From Streptomyces maremycinicus (GTDB lineage: Bacteria; Actinomycetota; Actinomycetes; Streptomycetales; Streptomycetaceae), in NCBI RefSeq assembly GCF_001184025.1, contig NZ_BBYG01000009.1, positions 248,001 to 312,000 on the forward strand: a stretch of DNA of 64,000 nucleotides, given 5' to 3'. Of this stretch, positions 8,062-21,835 are shown piece after piece (position 1 is the stretch's first letter; each line of letters starts with the position of its first letter). Position numbers and translations under genes: made by a program. The notes beneath the pieces were generated by a model. That model was not told the DNA's origin. It made no database searches and saw only the letters and a list, made by a program, of their open reading frames with translations.

Positions 8062-10276
8062 CCGGCCGCCGCTCCTTCTCCAGTGCCTCTACGGTCTCCA
8101 CTGCCTCGGCGAGCCTCTCATGGGCGGCACGGCACTCGGGCGGTTCGATGCTGATCCGCGGCAGGTGCCGGTCGAGCCGGCGGGGCAGCCACCAGTTGGC
8201 GCTGCCCAGCAGGTGCATGAGGGCGGGCACCAGCAGCGTCCGCAGGACGAAGGCGTCCAGGGCGACGGCGGCGGCGAGGGCGATGCCGAACATGGCGATC
8301 ACCCGGTCGCCGCTGAGCACGAAGGCGAGGAAGACCGAGATCATGATGACCGCGGCGGAGTTGATCACCCGGCTGGTCTCCGCGAGGCCGACCCGGACGG
8401 CGCGCCGGTTGTCGCCGGTCTCCAGCCACTCCTCGTACATCCGGCTGACCAGGAACACCTGGTAGTCCATGGAGAGACCGAACAGCACCGACACCATGAT
8501 CACAGGAAGGAAGGGCTCGATGGGCCCCGCGCGCCCGAGCCCCAGCGGTTCGCTGCCCCAGCCCCACTGGAACACGGCCACGACGATCCCGAAGGCGGCG
8601 GCGACGGCGGCCACGTTCATCACGGCGGCCTTGAGCGGTATCCCGACGGACCTGAACGCGAGCAGGAGCAGCAGGCAGCCCAGGCCGATGACGACGCCGA
8701 CGAACAACGGGAGCTTGCCGACGATGACGTCCGCGAAGTCGTCGTAGCCGGCCGTCACCCCGCCGACGTGCAGGTCGAGGGAGGTGCCCGTCTCGGCGCG
8801 GGGCAGCACCTCGGCACGCAGCCGGTCGACGAGGTCGCTGGTGCGCCGCGCCTGCGGGGCGGAGTCGGGGACGACGGTGAGGTACGCGGTGCGGCCGCCG
8901 GAGCCGAAGGTCACCGGGGTCACCGAGGCCACGCCCTCGGTGGCGCGCAGGGTGGTGTCGAGGTTGTCGAGGGCGAGCCGGTCCTCGGCGCCCTCGACCC
9001 GGGTCACCAGCGTGAGCGGACCGTTCACCCCGGCGCCGAACCCCTCGGCGAGCAGGTCGTAGGCCTGCCGGGTGGTGGCCGAAACGGGACCGTTGCCCTG
9101 GTCGGAGGTGCCCAGGCGGAGGGAGAAGGCGGGGACGGCGAGGACCGCGACGACGACGACGGCGCAGGCGCCGAGCAGCTTCGGGTGGCGTTCCACGAAC
9201 GCCGACCAGCGGGCGGCGAGTCCGGTCGGCAACTCCGGCTGGGGTCCGTGTTCGGCGAGCCGGCGGCGTTCGCGGCGGCTGAGGGCGCGCAGGCCGATGA
9301 AGGACAGCAGGGCGGGCAGCAGGGTCACGGAGGCGGCGACCGTGAGGGCCACGGTCAGGGAGGCGGCGATCGCCACGCCGTTGAGGAAGCTCAGCCGCAG
9401 GATCAGCATGCCGAGCAGGGCCGTGCACACCGTGGCGCCCGCGAAGACGACCGCGCGCCCGGTGGTGGCGACGGCTCTCGCGGCGGCCTCGGGGACCGTG
9501 AGCCCTCGTTTCAGTCCCCGGCGGTGCCTGGTCACGATGAACAGCGCGTAGTCGATGCCGACACCGAGCCCGACGAGCAGGCCGAGCATCGGCGCGAAGT
9601 CGGCGACGGTCATGGCGTGCCCGAGCAGCACGATGCCGGCGTACGCGGTGCCGACGCCGACCAGGGCGGTGGCGATGGGCAGGATCGAGGCGGCGAGCGA
9701 ACCGAAGGCGAGGAACAGCACGAGCGCGGCGACGACCACGCCGACGATCTCGGCGAGATGCCCGCCGGTGGACTCGGTGAGGCCGATCGCGGAGCCGCCC
9801 AGCTCGACCTGGAGGCCGTCGCTCGCGGCGGCTCGGGCGGCGTCGACGACGGCCCGCGCCTCGGCTTCGTCGATGTCCTCGGCGCGGTCCTCGAAGGTGA
9901 CGGTGGCGTACGCCGTGTGTCCGTCCTCGCTGATCCGCGTCGCGCCCCGGTCGTCGTAGGGGCCGGCGACGGAGGCCACGCCCGGCAGGCCGGCGATCCT
10001 CTCCAGCGCGCGGTTCATGGTCTGCTCGACGTCGGCGGCGCGGACGGAGCCCGAGGCGGTGTGCCAGACGACGGTGTCGCTGTCGCCGCCGAGGCCCGGG
10101 AAGCCCTCCGCGAGCAGCCGGGTGGCGCGGCCGGACTCGGTGCCGGGGACCTCGTAGTCGTTCGAGTAGGCGGAGCCGACGCAGAGCGCGGCGGTCGCGG
10201 TGCCGCCGAGCGCCAGGAGCCAGATCAGTACCGCCATGAGGCGGTTGCGGACACACCAGCGTGCGAGGGCTGCCAC
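8039..10276 (-). CDS. MMPL family RND-type membrane transporter
   Basis: 745 residues from a GTG at 10276 (VAALARWCVRNRLMAVLIWL), chosen because GGGAGC lies about 8 bases upstream; an open frame reaches back to 10375. It has two halves, each with an extracytoplasmic domain and a bundle of membrane helices, about 11-12 in all. Typical MMPL motifs are seen: MLGLLVGLGVGIDYALFIVTRHR in half one and VLFGLSMDYQVFLVSRMYEE in half two. Actinobacterial members export lipids, siderophores or drugs by proton motive force. Substrate unknown; the coupled acetyltransferase might modify it. Confidence 0.9.
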   Translation of the reverse strand: MAALARWCVRNRLMAVLIWLLALGGTATAALCVGSAYSNDYEVPGTESGRATRLLAEGFPGLGGDSDTVVWHTASGSVRAADVEQTMNRALERIAGLPGVASVAGPYDDRGATRISEDGHTAYATVTFEDRAEDIDEAEARAVVDAARAAASDGLQVELGGSAIGLTESTGGHLAEIVGVVVAALVLFLAFGSLAASILPIATALVGVGTAYAGIVLLGHAMTVADFAPMLGLLVGLGVGIDYALFIVTRHRRGLKRGLTVPEAAARAVATTGRAVVFAGATVCTALLGMLILRLSFLNGVAIAASLTVALTVAASVTLLPALLSFIGLRALSRRERRRLAEHGPQPELPTGLAARWSAFVERHPKLLGACAVVVVAVLAVPAFSLRLGTSDQGNGPVSATTRQAYDLLAEGFGAGVNGPLTLVTRVEGAEDRLALDNLDTTLRATEGVASVTPVTFGSGGRTAYLTVVPDSAPQARRTSDLVDRLRAEVLPRAETGTSLDLHVGGVTAGYDDFADVIVGKLPLFVGVVIGLGCLLLLLAFRSVGIPLKAAVMNVAAVAAAFGIVVAVFQWGWGSEPLGLGRAGPIEPFLPVIMVSVLFGLSMDYQVFLVSRMYEEWLETGDNRRAVRVGLAETSRVINSAAVIMISVFLAFVLSGDRVIAMFGIALAAAVALDAFVLRTLLVPALMHLLGSANWWLPRRLDRHLPRISIEPPECRAAHERLAEAVETVEALEKERRPDVRDIAG

Positions 10277-10535
10277 TTGACGTGCTCCCGGAGGATGAAT
10301 GGTGGATCTTTGACCGGGAACCGTCGTGTCTGACCTGAAGAGCCCGCAAAGAACGTATGAGCGATGTGAGGTCACTCTTGCAGGCGAAGTCGGTCGTTTG
10401 CCGCGTACGTGGGGATTTTCACAGCGGCGGGAGCCGGATCACAGGACGATGACGGCCGCCGTGCCGGGCCACGCCGTCGGGTCCTCGTCATGGGGGCCCC
10501 GCGTCGGGCCCCCGTCGGGCCCCGTCGGGCACGTG

Positions 10536-10979
10536 TCAGTCGGCCTGGTCGCCGATCGCCATCACCATCACCCCGGCGATGAGGAGCCACAGCGCGCGCC
10601 GGGTCCGGCCACGGGATCCCAGCAGGGCGGCGAGGGCGCAGACGGCGGCGCCGAGGGCGTAGGCCGCCGGGACGAAGGCGGGGGCGGAGCCGGTGAGCCG
10701 CATGAGGGAGGCGGCGAGTCCGGCGAGGGTGAGCAGCGCTCCGGTGCCGATCGCCGTCCAGCGGGCCCGCCGGGCGTCCTCGATGCCGTGTTCCTCGTCC
10801 ATGCCGGCGTCCGTGTCGTCGTCCGCTTCTGCTTCCGCGTCGTCGTCCGCTTCGGCGGAGGGGCCGTGGTCCGCGGCGGTCGGTCCGGCCGCGTCGGCGG
10901 CTTCGGTCGGTGCGGCCGTACCGGCCCGCGGGCCGTCGTGTATGTCGTCCTGCGTGTCGGAGTCGGTTCGTGCCCTCAT
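10536..10979 (-). CDS. Hypothetical membrane protein with acidic N terminus
   Basis: 147 residues. The N-terminal half is acidic and Ala/Asp-rich, including a run of Asp/Glu/Ala around residues 40-60. The C-terminal half has three hydrophobic segments: IGTGALLTLAGLAASLM, FVPAAYALGAAVCALAALLG and RALWLLIAGVMVMAIG. It is separated from gatB by a strong hairpin and from the MMPL gene by about 260 bases. No family recognised. Composition is typical of small Streptomyces membrane proteins. Confidence 0.65.
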   Translation of the reverse strand: MRARTDSDTQDDIHDGPRAGTAAPTEAADAAGPTAADHGPSAEADDDAEAEADDDTDAGMDEEHGIEDARRARWTAIGTGALLTLAGLAASLMRLTGSAPAFVPAAYALGAAVCALAALLGSRGRTRRALWLLIAGVMVMAIGDQAD

Positions 10980-11016
10980 GGCGGGCGAGCGTAGCGCGTC
11001 GAGCCGGGAACGCGGA

Positions 11017-11059
11017 CGCCCGGGGGGAACGCGCCGGTGCGGCGCGCTCCCCCCGGGCG
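11017..11059. terminator. Strong hairpin terminator after gatB
   Basis: Arms at 11017-11035 and 11041-11059 (CGCCCGGGGGGAACGCGCC against GGCGCGCTCCCCCCGGGCG) form a 19-bp stem with a single A-C mismatch around a five-base loop. It lies 18 bases past the gatB stop at 11077. It probably ends transcription of the whole gat unit. Confidence 0.85.
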
Positions 11060-11076
11060 CGGGGAGAACGGCGGGG

Positions 11077-12591
11077 TCAGCCCTCGCTGACGCCCAGCTT
11101 CTCCAGGATCAGCTCCTTGACCCGGGCCGCGTCGGCCTGCCCGCGGGTGGCCTTCATCACCGCGCCGACCAGGGCGCCGGCCGCGGCCACCTTGCCACCG
11201 CGGATCTTGTCGGCGATGCCCGGGTTGCCGGCGATGGCCTCCTCGACGGCGGTGGTGAGCGCGCCCTCGTCGGAGACGACCTTCAGACCGCGCTTCTCGA
11301 CGACCTCGTCCGGGGTGCCCTCGCCCGCGAGGACGCCCTCGATGACCTGACGGGCCAGCTTGTCGTTCAGGTCGCCCTTGCTCACCAGCTCGGTGACCCG
11401 GGCGACCTGCTCCGGCGTGATCGCCAGCCCGTCGAGCGGGACGCCCGACTCGTTGGCGCTGCGCGCCAGTTCGCCCATCCACCACTTGCGGGCGGAGGCC
11501 GCGTCGGCGCCGGCGTCGATGGAGGCGAGGATCAGGTCGAGCGCGCCGGCGTTGAGGATCGACTGCATGTCGGCGGCGGAGATGCCCCACTCGGCGAGCA
11601 GCCGGTTGCGGCGGGCCAGCGGCAGCTCCGGCAGACCGCTGCGGATCTCCTCGACCCACGCACGGGACGGGGCGATCGGCACCAGGTCGGGCTCCGGGAA
11701 GTACCGGTAGTCCTCGGCCTCCTCCTTCACGCGGCCCGAGGTCGTCGACCCGGTGTCCTCGTGGAAGTGGCGGGTCTCCTGGATGATCGTGCCGCCGCCG
11801 TTCAGCACGGCGGCGTGCCGCTGGATCTCGAAGCGGGCCGCGCGCTCCACGGACCGCAGCGAGTTCACGTTCTTCGTCTCGGACCGGGTGCCGAACTTCT
11901 CCCGGCCGTGCGGCCGCAGCGACAGGTTCACGTCGCAGCGCATCTGGCCCTGCTCCATGCGGGCCTCGGAGACGCCGAGCGCCTTGATCAGCTCGCGCAG
12001 CTCACGGACGTACGCCCGCGCGACCTCCGGGGCGCGCGCACCCGCTCCCTCGATCGGCTTGGTGACGATCTCGATCAGCGGGATGCCGGCGCGGTTGTAG
12101 TCCAGCAGCGAGTGGGACGCGCCGTGGATACGGCCGGTGGCGCCGCCGACGTGCAGCGACTTGCCGGTGTCCTCCTCCATGTGGGCGCGCTCGATCTGCA
12201 CCCGGAAGGTCTCGCCGTCCTCCAGCTGTACGTCGAGGTAGCCGTCGAAGGCGATCGGCTCGTCGTACTGGGAGGTCTGGAAGTTCTTCGGCATGTCCGG
12301 ATAGAAGTAGTTCTTCCGGGCGAAGCGGCACCACTCGGCGATCTCGCAGTTCAGCGCGAGACCGATCTTGATCGCGGACTCGATGCCGATCGCGTTGACG
12401 ACCGGAAGCGCACCGGGCATGCCGAGGCAGGTGGGGCACGTCTGCGAGTTGGGCTCGGCGCCCAGCTCGGTCGAACACCCGCAGAACATCTTCGTCTTGG
12501 TGCCGAGTTCGACATGGACCTCGAGGCCCATGACGGGGTCGTACGACGCCAGCGCGTCCTCGTACGACACCAGGTCGGTCGTGGTGGTCAC
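11077..12591 (-). CDS. gatB: Aspartyl/glutamyl-tRNA(Asn/Gln) amidotransferase subunit B
   Basis: 504 residues. GatB of the GatCAB complex recognises Glu-tRNA(Gln) (and Asp-tRNA(Asn)), phosphorylates the misacylated amino acid and receives ammonia from GatA. The N terminus carries [20 protein letters not shown], a zinc-type cysteine set (CGC, CPTCLG) and the cradle motif [15 protein letters not shown]. The C-terminal YqeY-like tail domain (about 355-504) is present. Full length for the family. It follows the small membrane gene by 15 bases. A 19-bp-stem hairpin follows the stop. Confidence 0.97.
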   Translation of the reverse strand: MTTTTDLVSYEDALASYDPVMGLEVHVELGTKTKMFCGCSTELGAEPNSQTCPTCLGMPGALPVVNAIGIESAIKIGLALNCEIAEWCRFARKNYFYPDMPKNFQTSQYDEPIAFDGYLDVQLEDGETFRVQIERAHMEEDTGKSLHVGGATGRIHGASHSLLDYNRAGIPLIEIVTKPIEGAGARAPEVARAYVRELRELIKALGVSEARMEQGQMRCDVNLSLRPHGREKFGTRSETKNVNSLRSVERAARFEIQRHAAVLNGGGTIIQETRHFHEDTGSTTSGRVKEEAEDYRYFPEPDLVPIAPSRAWVEEIRSGLPELPLARRNRLLAEWGISAADMQSILNAGALDLILASIDAGADAASARKWWMGELARSANESGVPLDGLAITPEQVARVTELVSKGDLNDKLARQVIEGVLAGEGTPDEVVEKRGLKVVSDEGALTTAVEEAIAGNPGIADKIRGGKVAAAGALVGAVMKATRGQADAARVKELILEKLGVSEG

Positions 12592-12606
12592 GGTGAAACT
12601 TCCCTC

Positions 12607-12842
12607 TCAGCCCAGCAGGACGTCGTCGTCGCCCAGCCGCTTCAGCTCGCGGTAGAGGATGGCGAGCCCGGTGACGATGGCGACGGCGGACACGGTGGCG
12701 TCGATCAGGACCAGGGTGTCCTTCTCGGCGCGGGCCTTCTTCAGCCGCTTGGCGACGCCGAACGCGCCGAACGCGGTCCCGGCGATGGACAGGTACGTAC
12801 CGGACTTGGACTTCTTGAAGCCCTTGGCCTTGTTCAGTGCGC

Positions 12843-12846
<4 letters not shown>
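12607..12846 (-). CDS. Small conserved membrane protein between gatA and gatB
   Basis: 79 residues from GTG at 12846. Its start overlaps the gatA stop in a GTGA four-base junction, so it should be translationally coupled to gatA. A basic N terminus ([20 protein letters not shown]) leads into a short hydrophobic part, then a charged [13 protein letters not shown] and a second membrane segment, [19 protein letters not shown], ending [12 protein letters not shown]. No domain recognised. I recall a short open frame at this place in other Streptomyces, which together with the tight junctions supports a real gene. A role in amidotransferase function is only a guess from position. Confidence 0.75.
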
Positions 12847-14345
<1,499 letters not shown>

Positions 14346-14350
14346 GGCGG

Positions 14351-14647
14351 TTAGTCCTCCCCCAGGATCTGCGGCACCTTGAAACGCTGCTGCTCCTGGG
14401 CCGGGGCGCCGGAGAGCGCCTGCTCGGGGGTGAGCGACGGACGGACCTCGTCCGCCCGCATGACGTTCGTCAGCGGGAGCGGGTGCGAGGTCGGCGGTAC
14501 GTCTTGGTCGGCGACCTCGCTGACGCGGGCGACCGCGCCGATGATGTCGTCCAGCTGTCCCGCGAAGTGTTCGAGCTCTTCGGGCTTCAGCTCCAGACGC
14601 GCCAGCCGGGCGAGGTGGGCGACCTCCTCGCGCGTGATGCCAGGCAT
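14351..14647 (-). CDS. gatC: Aspartyl/glutamyl-tRNA(Asn/Gln) amidotransferase subunit C
   Basis: 98 residues, start [20 protein letters not shown], the standard GatC beginning. It wraps around GatA and holds it to GatB. The ending [11 protein letters not shown] is also typical. The gene is the first of the gat unit; 96 bases separate it from the c-di-GMP gene upstream, so it may have its own promoter there. Confidence 0.96.
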   Translation of the reverse strand: MPGITREEVAHLARLARLELKPEELEHFAGQLDDIIGAVARVSEVADQDVPPTSHPLPLTNVMRADEVRPSLTPEQALSGAPAQEQQRFKVPQILGED

Positions 14648-14743
14648 GCGGCGTTCCTCTGGGTGGAGTGAGTGTGTGGTCCGGCCCCAATCCTATGGGG
14701 CGACGCACCCTGCCCGTGAAACGGTTCGCGGGGGCGGGACCGG

Positions 14744-16999
14744 CTACTCGTCGGACGCCGCCGCCGGGAGGGCCGCCGCGGGGCGCTGCCAGCCGCGCGA
14801 GCCGCGGGCCCGGAGCCAGGCGGTGGTCTCCTCCGGGGGCATCGCCGCGGCCACCAGCCAGCCCTGGACGGCGTCACAGCCCAGGTCGCGCAGCCGCTCC
14901 CAGGTCTCGTCGTCCTCGACGCCCTCCGCGACCACCAGCAGCCCCAGCGAATGGGCGAGGTCGACCGTGCAGCGCACGATCTCCGCGTCCTCGGTGTCGA
15001 CGGCCAGCCGGGCCACGAAGGAACGGTCGATCTTCAGTTCGCTCACCGGGAGCCGGCGCAGGTGCACCAGGGAGGAGTAGCCCGTGCCGAAGTCGTCCAG
15101 CGACATCTTCACGCCGTGTCCGGTCAGCCCGTTGAGGGTGTCGGCGGCCCGCTGCGGGTCCTCCAGCAGGACGTGCTCGGTTATCTCCAGTTGGAGCGCT
15201 CCCGCGGGCACTCCGTGCCGGGCCAGCCGGGCCGCGACGGAGCCGGCGAAGCCCGGGGTGTGGACGTCTCGGGGGGAGACGTTGACCGCGACCGGCACGT
15301 ACAGCCCCTGGGCCCGCCACTTGGCGACCTGGCCGAGCGCGGTCTCCAGCACGTACTCCGTCAGATGGGGCATCAGCCCGGACGACTCGGCGATCGCTAT
15401 GAACTCGTCCGGCGGCACCTTCCCGCGCTCCGGGTGCACCCAGCGGACCAGCGCCTCGAGGCCGGCCACCTGCCCGTCGAAGCGGACCTTCGGCTGGTAG
15501 TGCAGCTCGACCTCGTGCGCGTCGAGCGCGCGCCGCAGGTCGCCCAGCAGTCCGAGCCGGTCGGGAGTGTTGGAGTCGCGCTTGGACTCGTACACCTCCA
15601 CGCCCGTACGGTCCCGCTTGGCCTGGTACATCGCCACGTCGGCCCGGCGCAGCAGGCCCTCCGCGTCGAGGGCGTGGTCGGGGAAGACGGCGACGCCGGC
15701 GCTGGCCTCCAGGACGAGGGTGAGGCCGTCGAGGTCGAGCGGCGAGCCGAGGTCGGAGACCAGCCCGCGGGCGATGCGTGACGCCGAGGTGGTGGAGTCG
15801 GCGACGGGCAGTAAGACGGCGAACTCGTCCCCGCCGAGCCGGGCGACCTCCGCGCCGCGCGGCAGGGCGAGCTTCAGCCGCTCGGCTATCTGGAGCAGCA
15901 GCCGGTCACCGGCGAGGTGACCGAGGGTGTCGTTGACCGAGCGGAAGCGGTCGAGGTCGATGAGCATCAGCGCGGCCCGGGCGCCGATGCGCTCCGCGTC
16001 GTCCAGGGCGGTCCAGATGCGCTCCAGCAGCCACTGGCGGTTGGGCAGCCCGGTCAGCGGGTCGCGCAGCTGCTCCTCGGCGCGGGCGCGGGCGATCCAC
16101 AGGGTGGAGTCCAGGGCGATGAGCGGGATGGCGAACAGCGGCAGCAGGATCGGTTTGGCCACGGCCACCACGCAGATCAGCGGCGCGATGCCCAGCAGGG
16201 CGACGGCGACGAGGCCCTGTCGGACCAGGGCGGTGCGGGCGACGGTGGGCAGTCCGCCGGCGCGCGGGGTGTGCAGGTACCAGAGCAGGACGCGGGTGAC
16301 CGCGAGGTAGACGACGGCGACCAGGACCACCTGGGGGCCGGTGTAGACCGTCCAGCTGTCGGGGGTCCACGGGTGCTCCACAGACGGCACCGGCCCGCAG
16401 GCGGCCAGCAGCAGCGCGCCCGCTCCGATGCCGAGGATGTCCACCGCGCCGTGCAGGACGCCCTGCCGCCAGCGGTGGCGCCTGGCTATGCCGACCAGGA
16501 CGACGACGGTGAGGCTGACCAGGCCGGCCGACACCCAGCCGTACAGCAGCAGGACGGCGAGGGTGAGCGCGGCGCCGGAGCCCGTGCCGCCCCACCAGCG
16601 GGCGCGGCCGAGCAGGACCAGGTGGCCGACGATGACGCCGGCCAGGACGGCCAGGGCCCAGCCGGCCGTGCCGGACGGGAAGAGCGCGTGGTGGCCGGTG
16701 AAGGCGCGGTAGAAGCCGGCGCCGAGGACGAAGGCGGCCCCGGAGACGACCGAGGCGGGCAGGGCGGGCCAGGACGGCTGCCGGTCGGCCTCGGTGTCCG
16801 GCATCCCCGGATGCGGGGCGGAGGTGACGCGGAGTTCCTGGGCCGGATGCGGCGTTGAGTACGGCGCGGTGTGCGGCACGTAGGCGTCCGCGCCCGCGGG
16901 CGACCCGGAGCGCGCCGTCCACCAGCTCCCCCACCAGACGCCGGCGACCCGGCGTCGGCGCAGCCGTTCGTCCGGGGCGGCGCTCTCGGTCGGTTCCAT
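14744..16999 (-). CDS. rmdB: Membrane GGDEF-EAL protein, probable c-di-GMP phosphodiesterase
   Basis: 751 residues from ATG at 16999 (AGAGGGA site upstream). Layout: soluble N terminus, several hydrophobic helices (about 79-305), GGDEF domain and EAL domain. The GGDEF motif itself (389-393) is intact, while the RxxD inhibitory site expected upstream is not evident. The EAL domain keeps its key motifs: EAL (515-517), [31 protein letters not shown] and VVAEGVED, predicting c-di-GMP hydrolysis. Leu396 is encoded by TTA (15812-15814 on the plus strand), the codon read by bldA tRNA in Streptomyces. The symbol is by recalled synteny with S. coelicolor SCO5495 next to ligA, where RmdB affects development; not verified by alignment. 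Confidence 0.82.
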   Translation of the reverse strand: MEPTESAAPDERLRRRRVAGVWWGSWWTARSGSPAGADAYVPHTAPYSTPHPAQELRVTSAPHPGMPDTEADRQPSWPALPASVVSGAAFVLGAGFYRAFTGHHALFPSGTAGWALAVLAGVIVGHLVLLGRARWWGGTGSGAALTLAVLLLYGWVSAGLVSLTVVVLVGIARRHRWRQGVLHGAVDILGIGAGALLLAACGPVPSVEHPWTPDSWTVYTGPQVVLVAVVYLAVTRVLLWYLHTPRAGGLPTVARTALVRQGLVAVALLGIAPLICVVAVAKPILLPLFAIPLIALDSTLWIARARAEEQLRDPLTGLPNRQWLLERIWTALDDAERIGARAALMLIDLDRFRSVNDTLGHLAGDRLLLQIAERLKLALPRGAEVARLGGDEFAVLLPVADSTTSASRIARGLVSDLGSPLDLDGLTLVLEASAGVAVFPDHALDAEGLLRRADVAMYQAKRDRTGVEVYESKRDSNTPDRLGLLGDLRRALDAHEVELHYQPKVRFDGQVAGLEALVRWVHPERGKVPPDEFIAIAESSGLMPHLTEYVLETALGQVAKWRAQGLYVPVAVNVSPRDVHTPGFAGSVAARLARHGVPAGALQLEITEHVLLEDPQRAADTLNGLTGHGVKMSLDDFGTGYSSLVHLRRLPVSELKIDRSFVARLAVDTEDAEIVRCTVDLAHSLGLLVVAEGVEDDETWERLRDLGCDAVQGWLVAAAMPPEETTAWLRARGSRGWQRPAAALPAAASDE

Positions 17000-17268
17000 T
17001 CCCGTCCCTCTCACAGCCTGCGGTGCCCACGCCACGCGGCCCGTCGCCCGACAACTGCGGGCGGCGCCGCGTGGGAGAACCCTTCCTCCTGCTCACCAGG
17101 AGCACGGGGATGCACCGGCCGCGGCTGGGCACGGCAGGCGCACGTCTCAACAGTAGGCCGCGGAAGGCTTCCACGGGCAGCGGTCGTCGACGGTTGCCCG
17201 AATGCGCCCCGGCCACCCGTATGCATCTGGTATGCGCCGATCGGGTGACCTTCAACCGCCGCTCCCGG

Positions 17269-19476
<2,208 letters not shown>

Positions 19477-20478
19477 TTACTCTGGGTTGTCCGCGAGGGA
19501 TCTCGCCGCCCGGACGCAGTGGGCGAGGGCCTGGCGGGCGTACGCGGGGGAAGCTCCCGCGAGACCGCACGACGGCGTGAGCGTGACCGCCTCCGTGAGC
19601 AGCCCCGGTCGCAGCCCCAGCCTGCGCCACAGCGTCCTGACACCCATGACGCTACCGGCAGGGTCCGACAATGGGGTGTCCACGCCCGGCACGACACCGG
19701 CGAACAGCCGGGTCCCCGCTTCCACCGCCTCACCGATCACGTCGTCGTCACGCTCGGTGAGCAGCGAGAAGTCGAAGGAGACCGCCGCGGCCCCGGCCCG
19801 GCGCAGGAGGGCGAAGGGGACGTCCGGCGCGCAGGAGTGGACCACGACGGGACCCTCGCCGTGCACGCCGACGACCTCCCGCAGGGTGGCCTCCACGACC
19901 TGCCGGTCGACGGCGCGGTAGGTGTGGTAGCCGCTGGCGGTCTTCACCTGGCCGCGCAGGACGGCCGTCAGGGAGGGTTCGTCGAGCTGGAGCACGAGCT
20001 GCGCCCCGGGCAGTCGGCGCCGGACCTCGTCGAGGTGCAGGCGCAGCCCCTCGGCGAGGGAGCCGGCGAGGTCGCGGCGGGCGCCGTGGTCGGAGAGCAC
20101 CGACTGGCCGTTCTTCAGCTCCAGCGAGGCGGCGAGCGTCCAGGGCCCGACGGCCTGCACCTTCACCTGGCCCTCGTAGCCCTGCGTGAACTCCTCCAGG
20201 GCGTCGAGGTCCTCGCCCAGCCAGGACCGGGCCCGTTTGGTGTCCCGGCCCGGCCGGTCGCCGATCCGCCAGCCGCTGGGCTCCACGCGCGCGAACAGCT
20301 CGACGAGCATCCCCGCGGTGCGGCCGATCATGTCGGCTCCCGGGCCGCGGGCCGGCAGCTCGGCGAGGAACGGGAAGTCCTCGAAGGACCCGGTGGCGGC
20401 CTTGGCGGCCTCGCGGGCGTCACCGCCGGGGAGGGAGCCGACGCCGGTGGCGGGGCCGAAACTGAAAAGTGCGTTCAC
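19477..20478 (-). CDS. MetE C-terminal-like methionine synthase family protein
   Basis: 333 residues, about half the size of MetE, so only the C-terminal type barrel is present. Motifs fit the cobalamin-independent methionine synthase family: GVGSLPGGD at the start, QVKVQAVGPWTLAASLEL, LVLQLDEPSLTAVL, VVVHSCAPDVPF and LTPSCGLAGASP. His, Cys and the last Cys are the candidate zinc ligands. Such core-MetE proteins may transfer methyl groups from corrinoid proteins or act on other thiols. The exact reaction is unknown. It sits between an SDR gene and ligA. Confidence 0.85.
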   Translation of the reverse strand: MNALFSFGPATGVGSLPGGDAREAAKAATGSFEDFPFLAELPARGPGADMIGRTAGMLVELFARVEPSGWRIGDRPGRDTKRARSWLGEDLDALEEFTQGYEGQVKVQAVGPWTLAASLELKNGQSVLSDHGARRDLAGSLAEGLRLHLDEVRRRLPGAQLVLQLDEPSLTAVLRGQVKTASGYHTYRAVDRQVVEATLREVVGVHGEGPVVVHSCAPDVPFALLRRAGAAAVSFDFSLLTERDDDVIGEAVEAGTRLFAGVVPGVDTPLSDPAGSVMGVRTLWRRLGLRPGLLTEAVTLTPSCGLAGASPAYARQALAHCVRAARSLADNPE

Positions 20479-20528
20479 GGGTGAAGCCTACGTAGGCGCG
20501 GAGCCGCATCTCGCACCCGAAGGCCGGC

Positions 20529-21218
20529 TCAGCGCCCCGGCCGCACCGTCAGGTCGTTGACCTCCGCGTCCCGGGGCAGGTCGAGGGCCATGAGGATCGT
20601 CGTCGCGACCGACTCGGGGTCGATCCACGCCTGCGGGTCGTACTCCTTGCCCTCCTGCCGGTGGACCTTGGCCTGCATGGGGCTGGCGGTGCGGCCGGGG
20701 TAGACGGAGGTGACGCGGACGCCGTGCTCGTGCTCCTCGGCGCGCAGGGCGTCGGCCAGGGCCTTCAGACCGTGCTTGGAGGCGGCGTAGGCGGACCATT
20801 CGGCGCTCGCCCGCAGTCCCGCGCCGGAGTTCACGAAGACCACGTGCCCCCGGGTGGTCCGGAGTTGGGGCAGGAAGTGCCGGGTCAGCTCGGCCGGGGC
20901 GATCAGGTTGACGTCGAGCTGGTGGCTCCAGGACTTCGGGGTCAGGTCGCCGACCGGGCCCAGGTCGACCACGCCGGCGACGTGGAGGAGGGAGTCCACC
21001 CGGTCGGGCAGCGTCTGGTGGGAGAAGGCCCAGCTCAGCTTGGCGGGCTCGGCCAGGTCGCCGACCAGGGTCCGGGCGCCGGGAAACTCCGCCGCGAGTT
21101 CCTTCGCGCGGCCCGCGTCGCGCGCGTGCAGCACGAGTTCGTCCCCGCGCGCGTGCAGCCGGCGGGCGACGGCCGCGCCGATGCCGGAACCGGCTCCGGT
21201 GATCACATGAGTAGCCAT
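20529..21218 (-). CDS. Short-chain dehydrogenase/reductase (SDR)
   Basis: 229 residues from ATG at 21218; an ATG three codons earlier (21227) is equally possible. Classical SDR: the NADP-binding TGAGSGIG near the N terminus, the structural motif LLHVAGV in place of NNAG, the catalytic Ser in VNSGAGL, and the YxxxK pair in YAASKHG. Substrate unknown. It lies 50 bases upstream of the MetE-like gene, same strand, and close downstream of the LOG protein. Confidence 0.9.
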   Translation of the reverse strand: MATHVITGAGSGIGAAVARRLHARGDELVLHARDAGRAKELAAEFPGARTLVGDLAEPAKLSWAFSHQTLPDRVDSLLHVAGVVDLGPVGDLTPKSWSHQLDVNLIAPAELTRHFLPQLRTTRGHVVFVNSGAGLRASAEWSAYAASKHGLKALADALRAEEHEHGVRVTSVYPGRTASPMQAKVHRQEGKEYDPQAWIDPESVATTILMALDLPRDAEVNDLTVRPGR

Positions 21219-21245
21219 GCCCGCCATGCTCGCATCACCGGGGGG

Positions 21246-21785
21246 TCACGCGACGCCCTGGCTCTCCTCCAGGTAGGCGAGGGCGCCGACCGGCTCCTGC
21301 GCGAAGAACACCAGCTCGGTGAGCGGCCGGGGCAGGAAACCCTCGTCCTCCATGCGCCGGAACTGCTCCTTGAGGCCGTCGTAGAAACCGGCGGTGTTGA
21401 GCAGCACGACCGGCTTCTCGGTGTGCCCGTGCTTCTTCAGCTCGAGGATCTCGGTGGCCTCGTCCAGCGTCCCGGTCCCGCCGACCATGACGACGACGGC
21501 GTCGGACTTCTCCAGCAGGAGCCGCTTGCGCTCGGCGAGGTCCCGCGCGACGACCATCTCGTCGGCGCCGGCCCGCGCGGTGGCGACGAGGAAGTCCACC
21601 GACACCCCGCACAGCCGTCCGCCCGTCTCCTGCACGCCGTCCGCGACCACCTTCATCAGGCCGACGTCGGAACCGCCCCACACCAGGGTGTGGCCGCCCT
21701 TGCCGAGCAGTTCCGCGAACTCGCGCGCGGGGCGGGTGTAACGCTCGTCGAGGTCGGCGGCGGAGAGGAAGACACAGATACGCAT
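21246..21785 (-). CDS. LOG family / TIGR00730 Rossmann-fold protein
   Basis: 179 residues. LOG proteins hydrolyse cytokinin nucleotides to the free base or act on other nucleotide 5'-phosphates. The start MRICVFLSAAD, VWGGSDVGLM, the ERK motif in DLAERKRLLLEKSDA and VMVGGTGTLDEATEIL match the family. The canonical PGGxGTxxE is here VGGTGTLDE, so the Pro is replaced while the GGxGTxxE residues remain. Likely active, but the substrate is not predictable. It heads the minus-strand run toward ligA and diverges from the DUF427 gene by 50 bases. Confidence 0.85.
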   Translation of the reverse strand: MRICVFLSAADLDERYTRPAREFAELLGKGGHTLVWGGSDVGLMKVVADGVQETGGRLCGVSVDFLVATARAGADEMVVARDLAERKRLLLEKSDAVVVMVGGTGTLDEATEILELKKHGHTEKPVVLLNTAGFYDGLKEQFRRMEDEGFLPRPLTELVFFAQEPVGALAYLEESQGVA

Positions 21786-21835
21786 GCGCCCACCGTACGC
21801 GGGAAGAACCGGCGGCCCGCGGGCGCTTTCCCTTC

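Noticed and set aside
7646..10333. An 895-codon plus-strand frame opposite the MMPL gene
   Set aside because: Shadow of the transporter; low-complexity His/Gly/Asp composition and no recognisable family.
7486..10979. Natural-product cluster around the MMPL exporter
   Set aside because: No biosynthetic enzymes lie nearby; only a GNAT enzyme and small membrane proteins.
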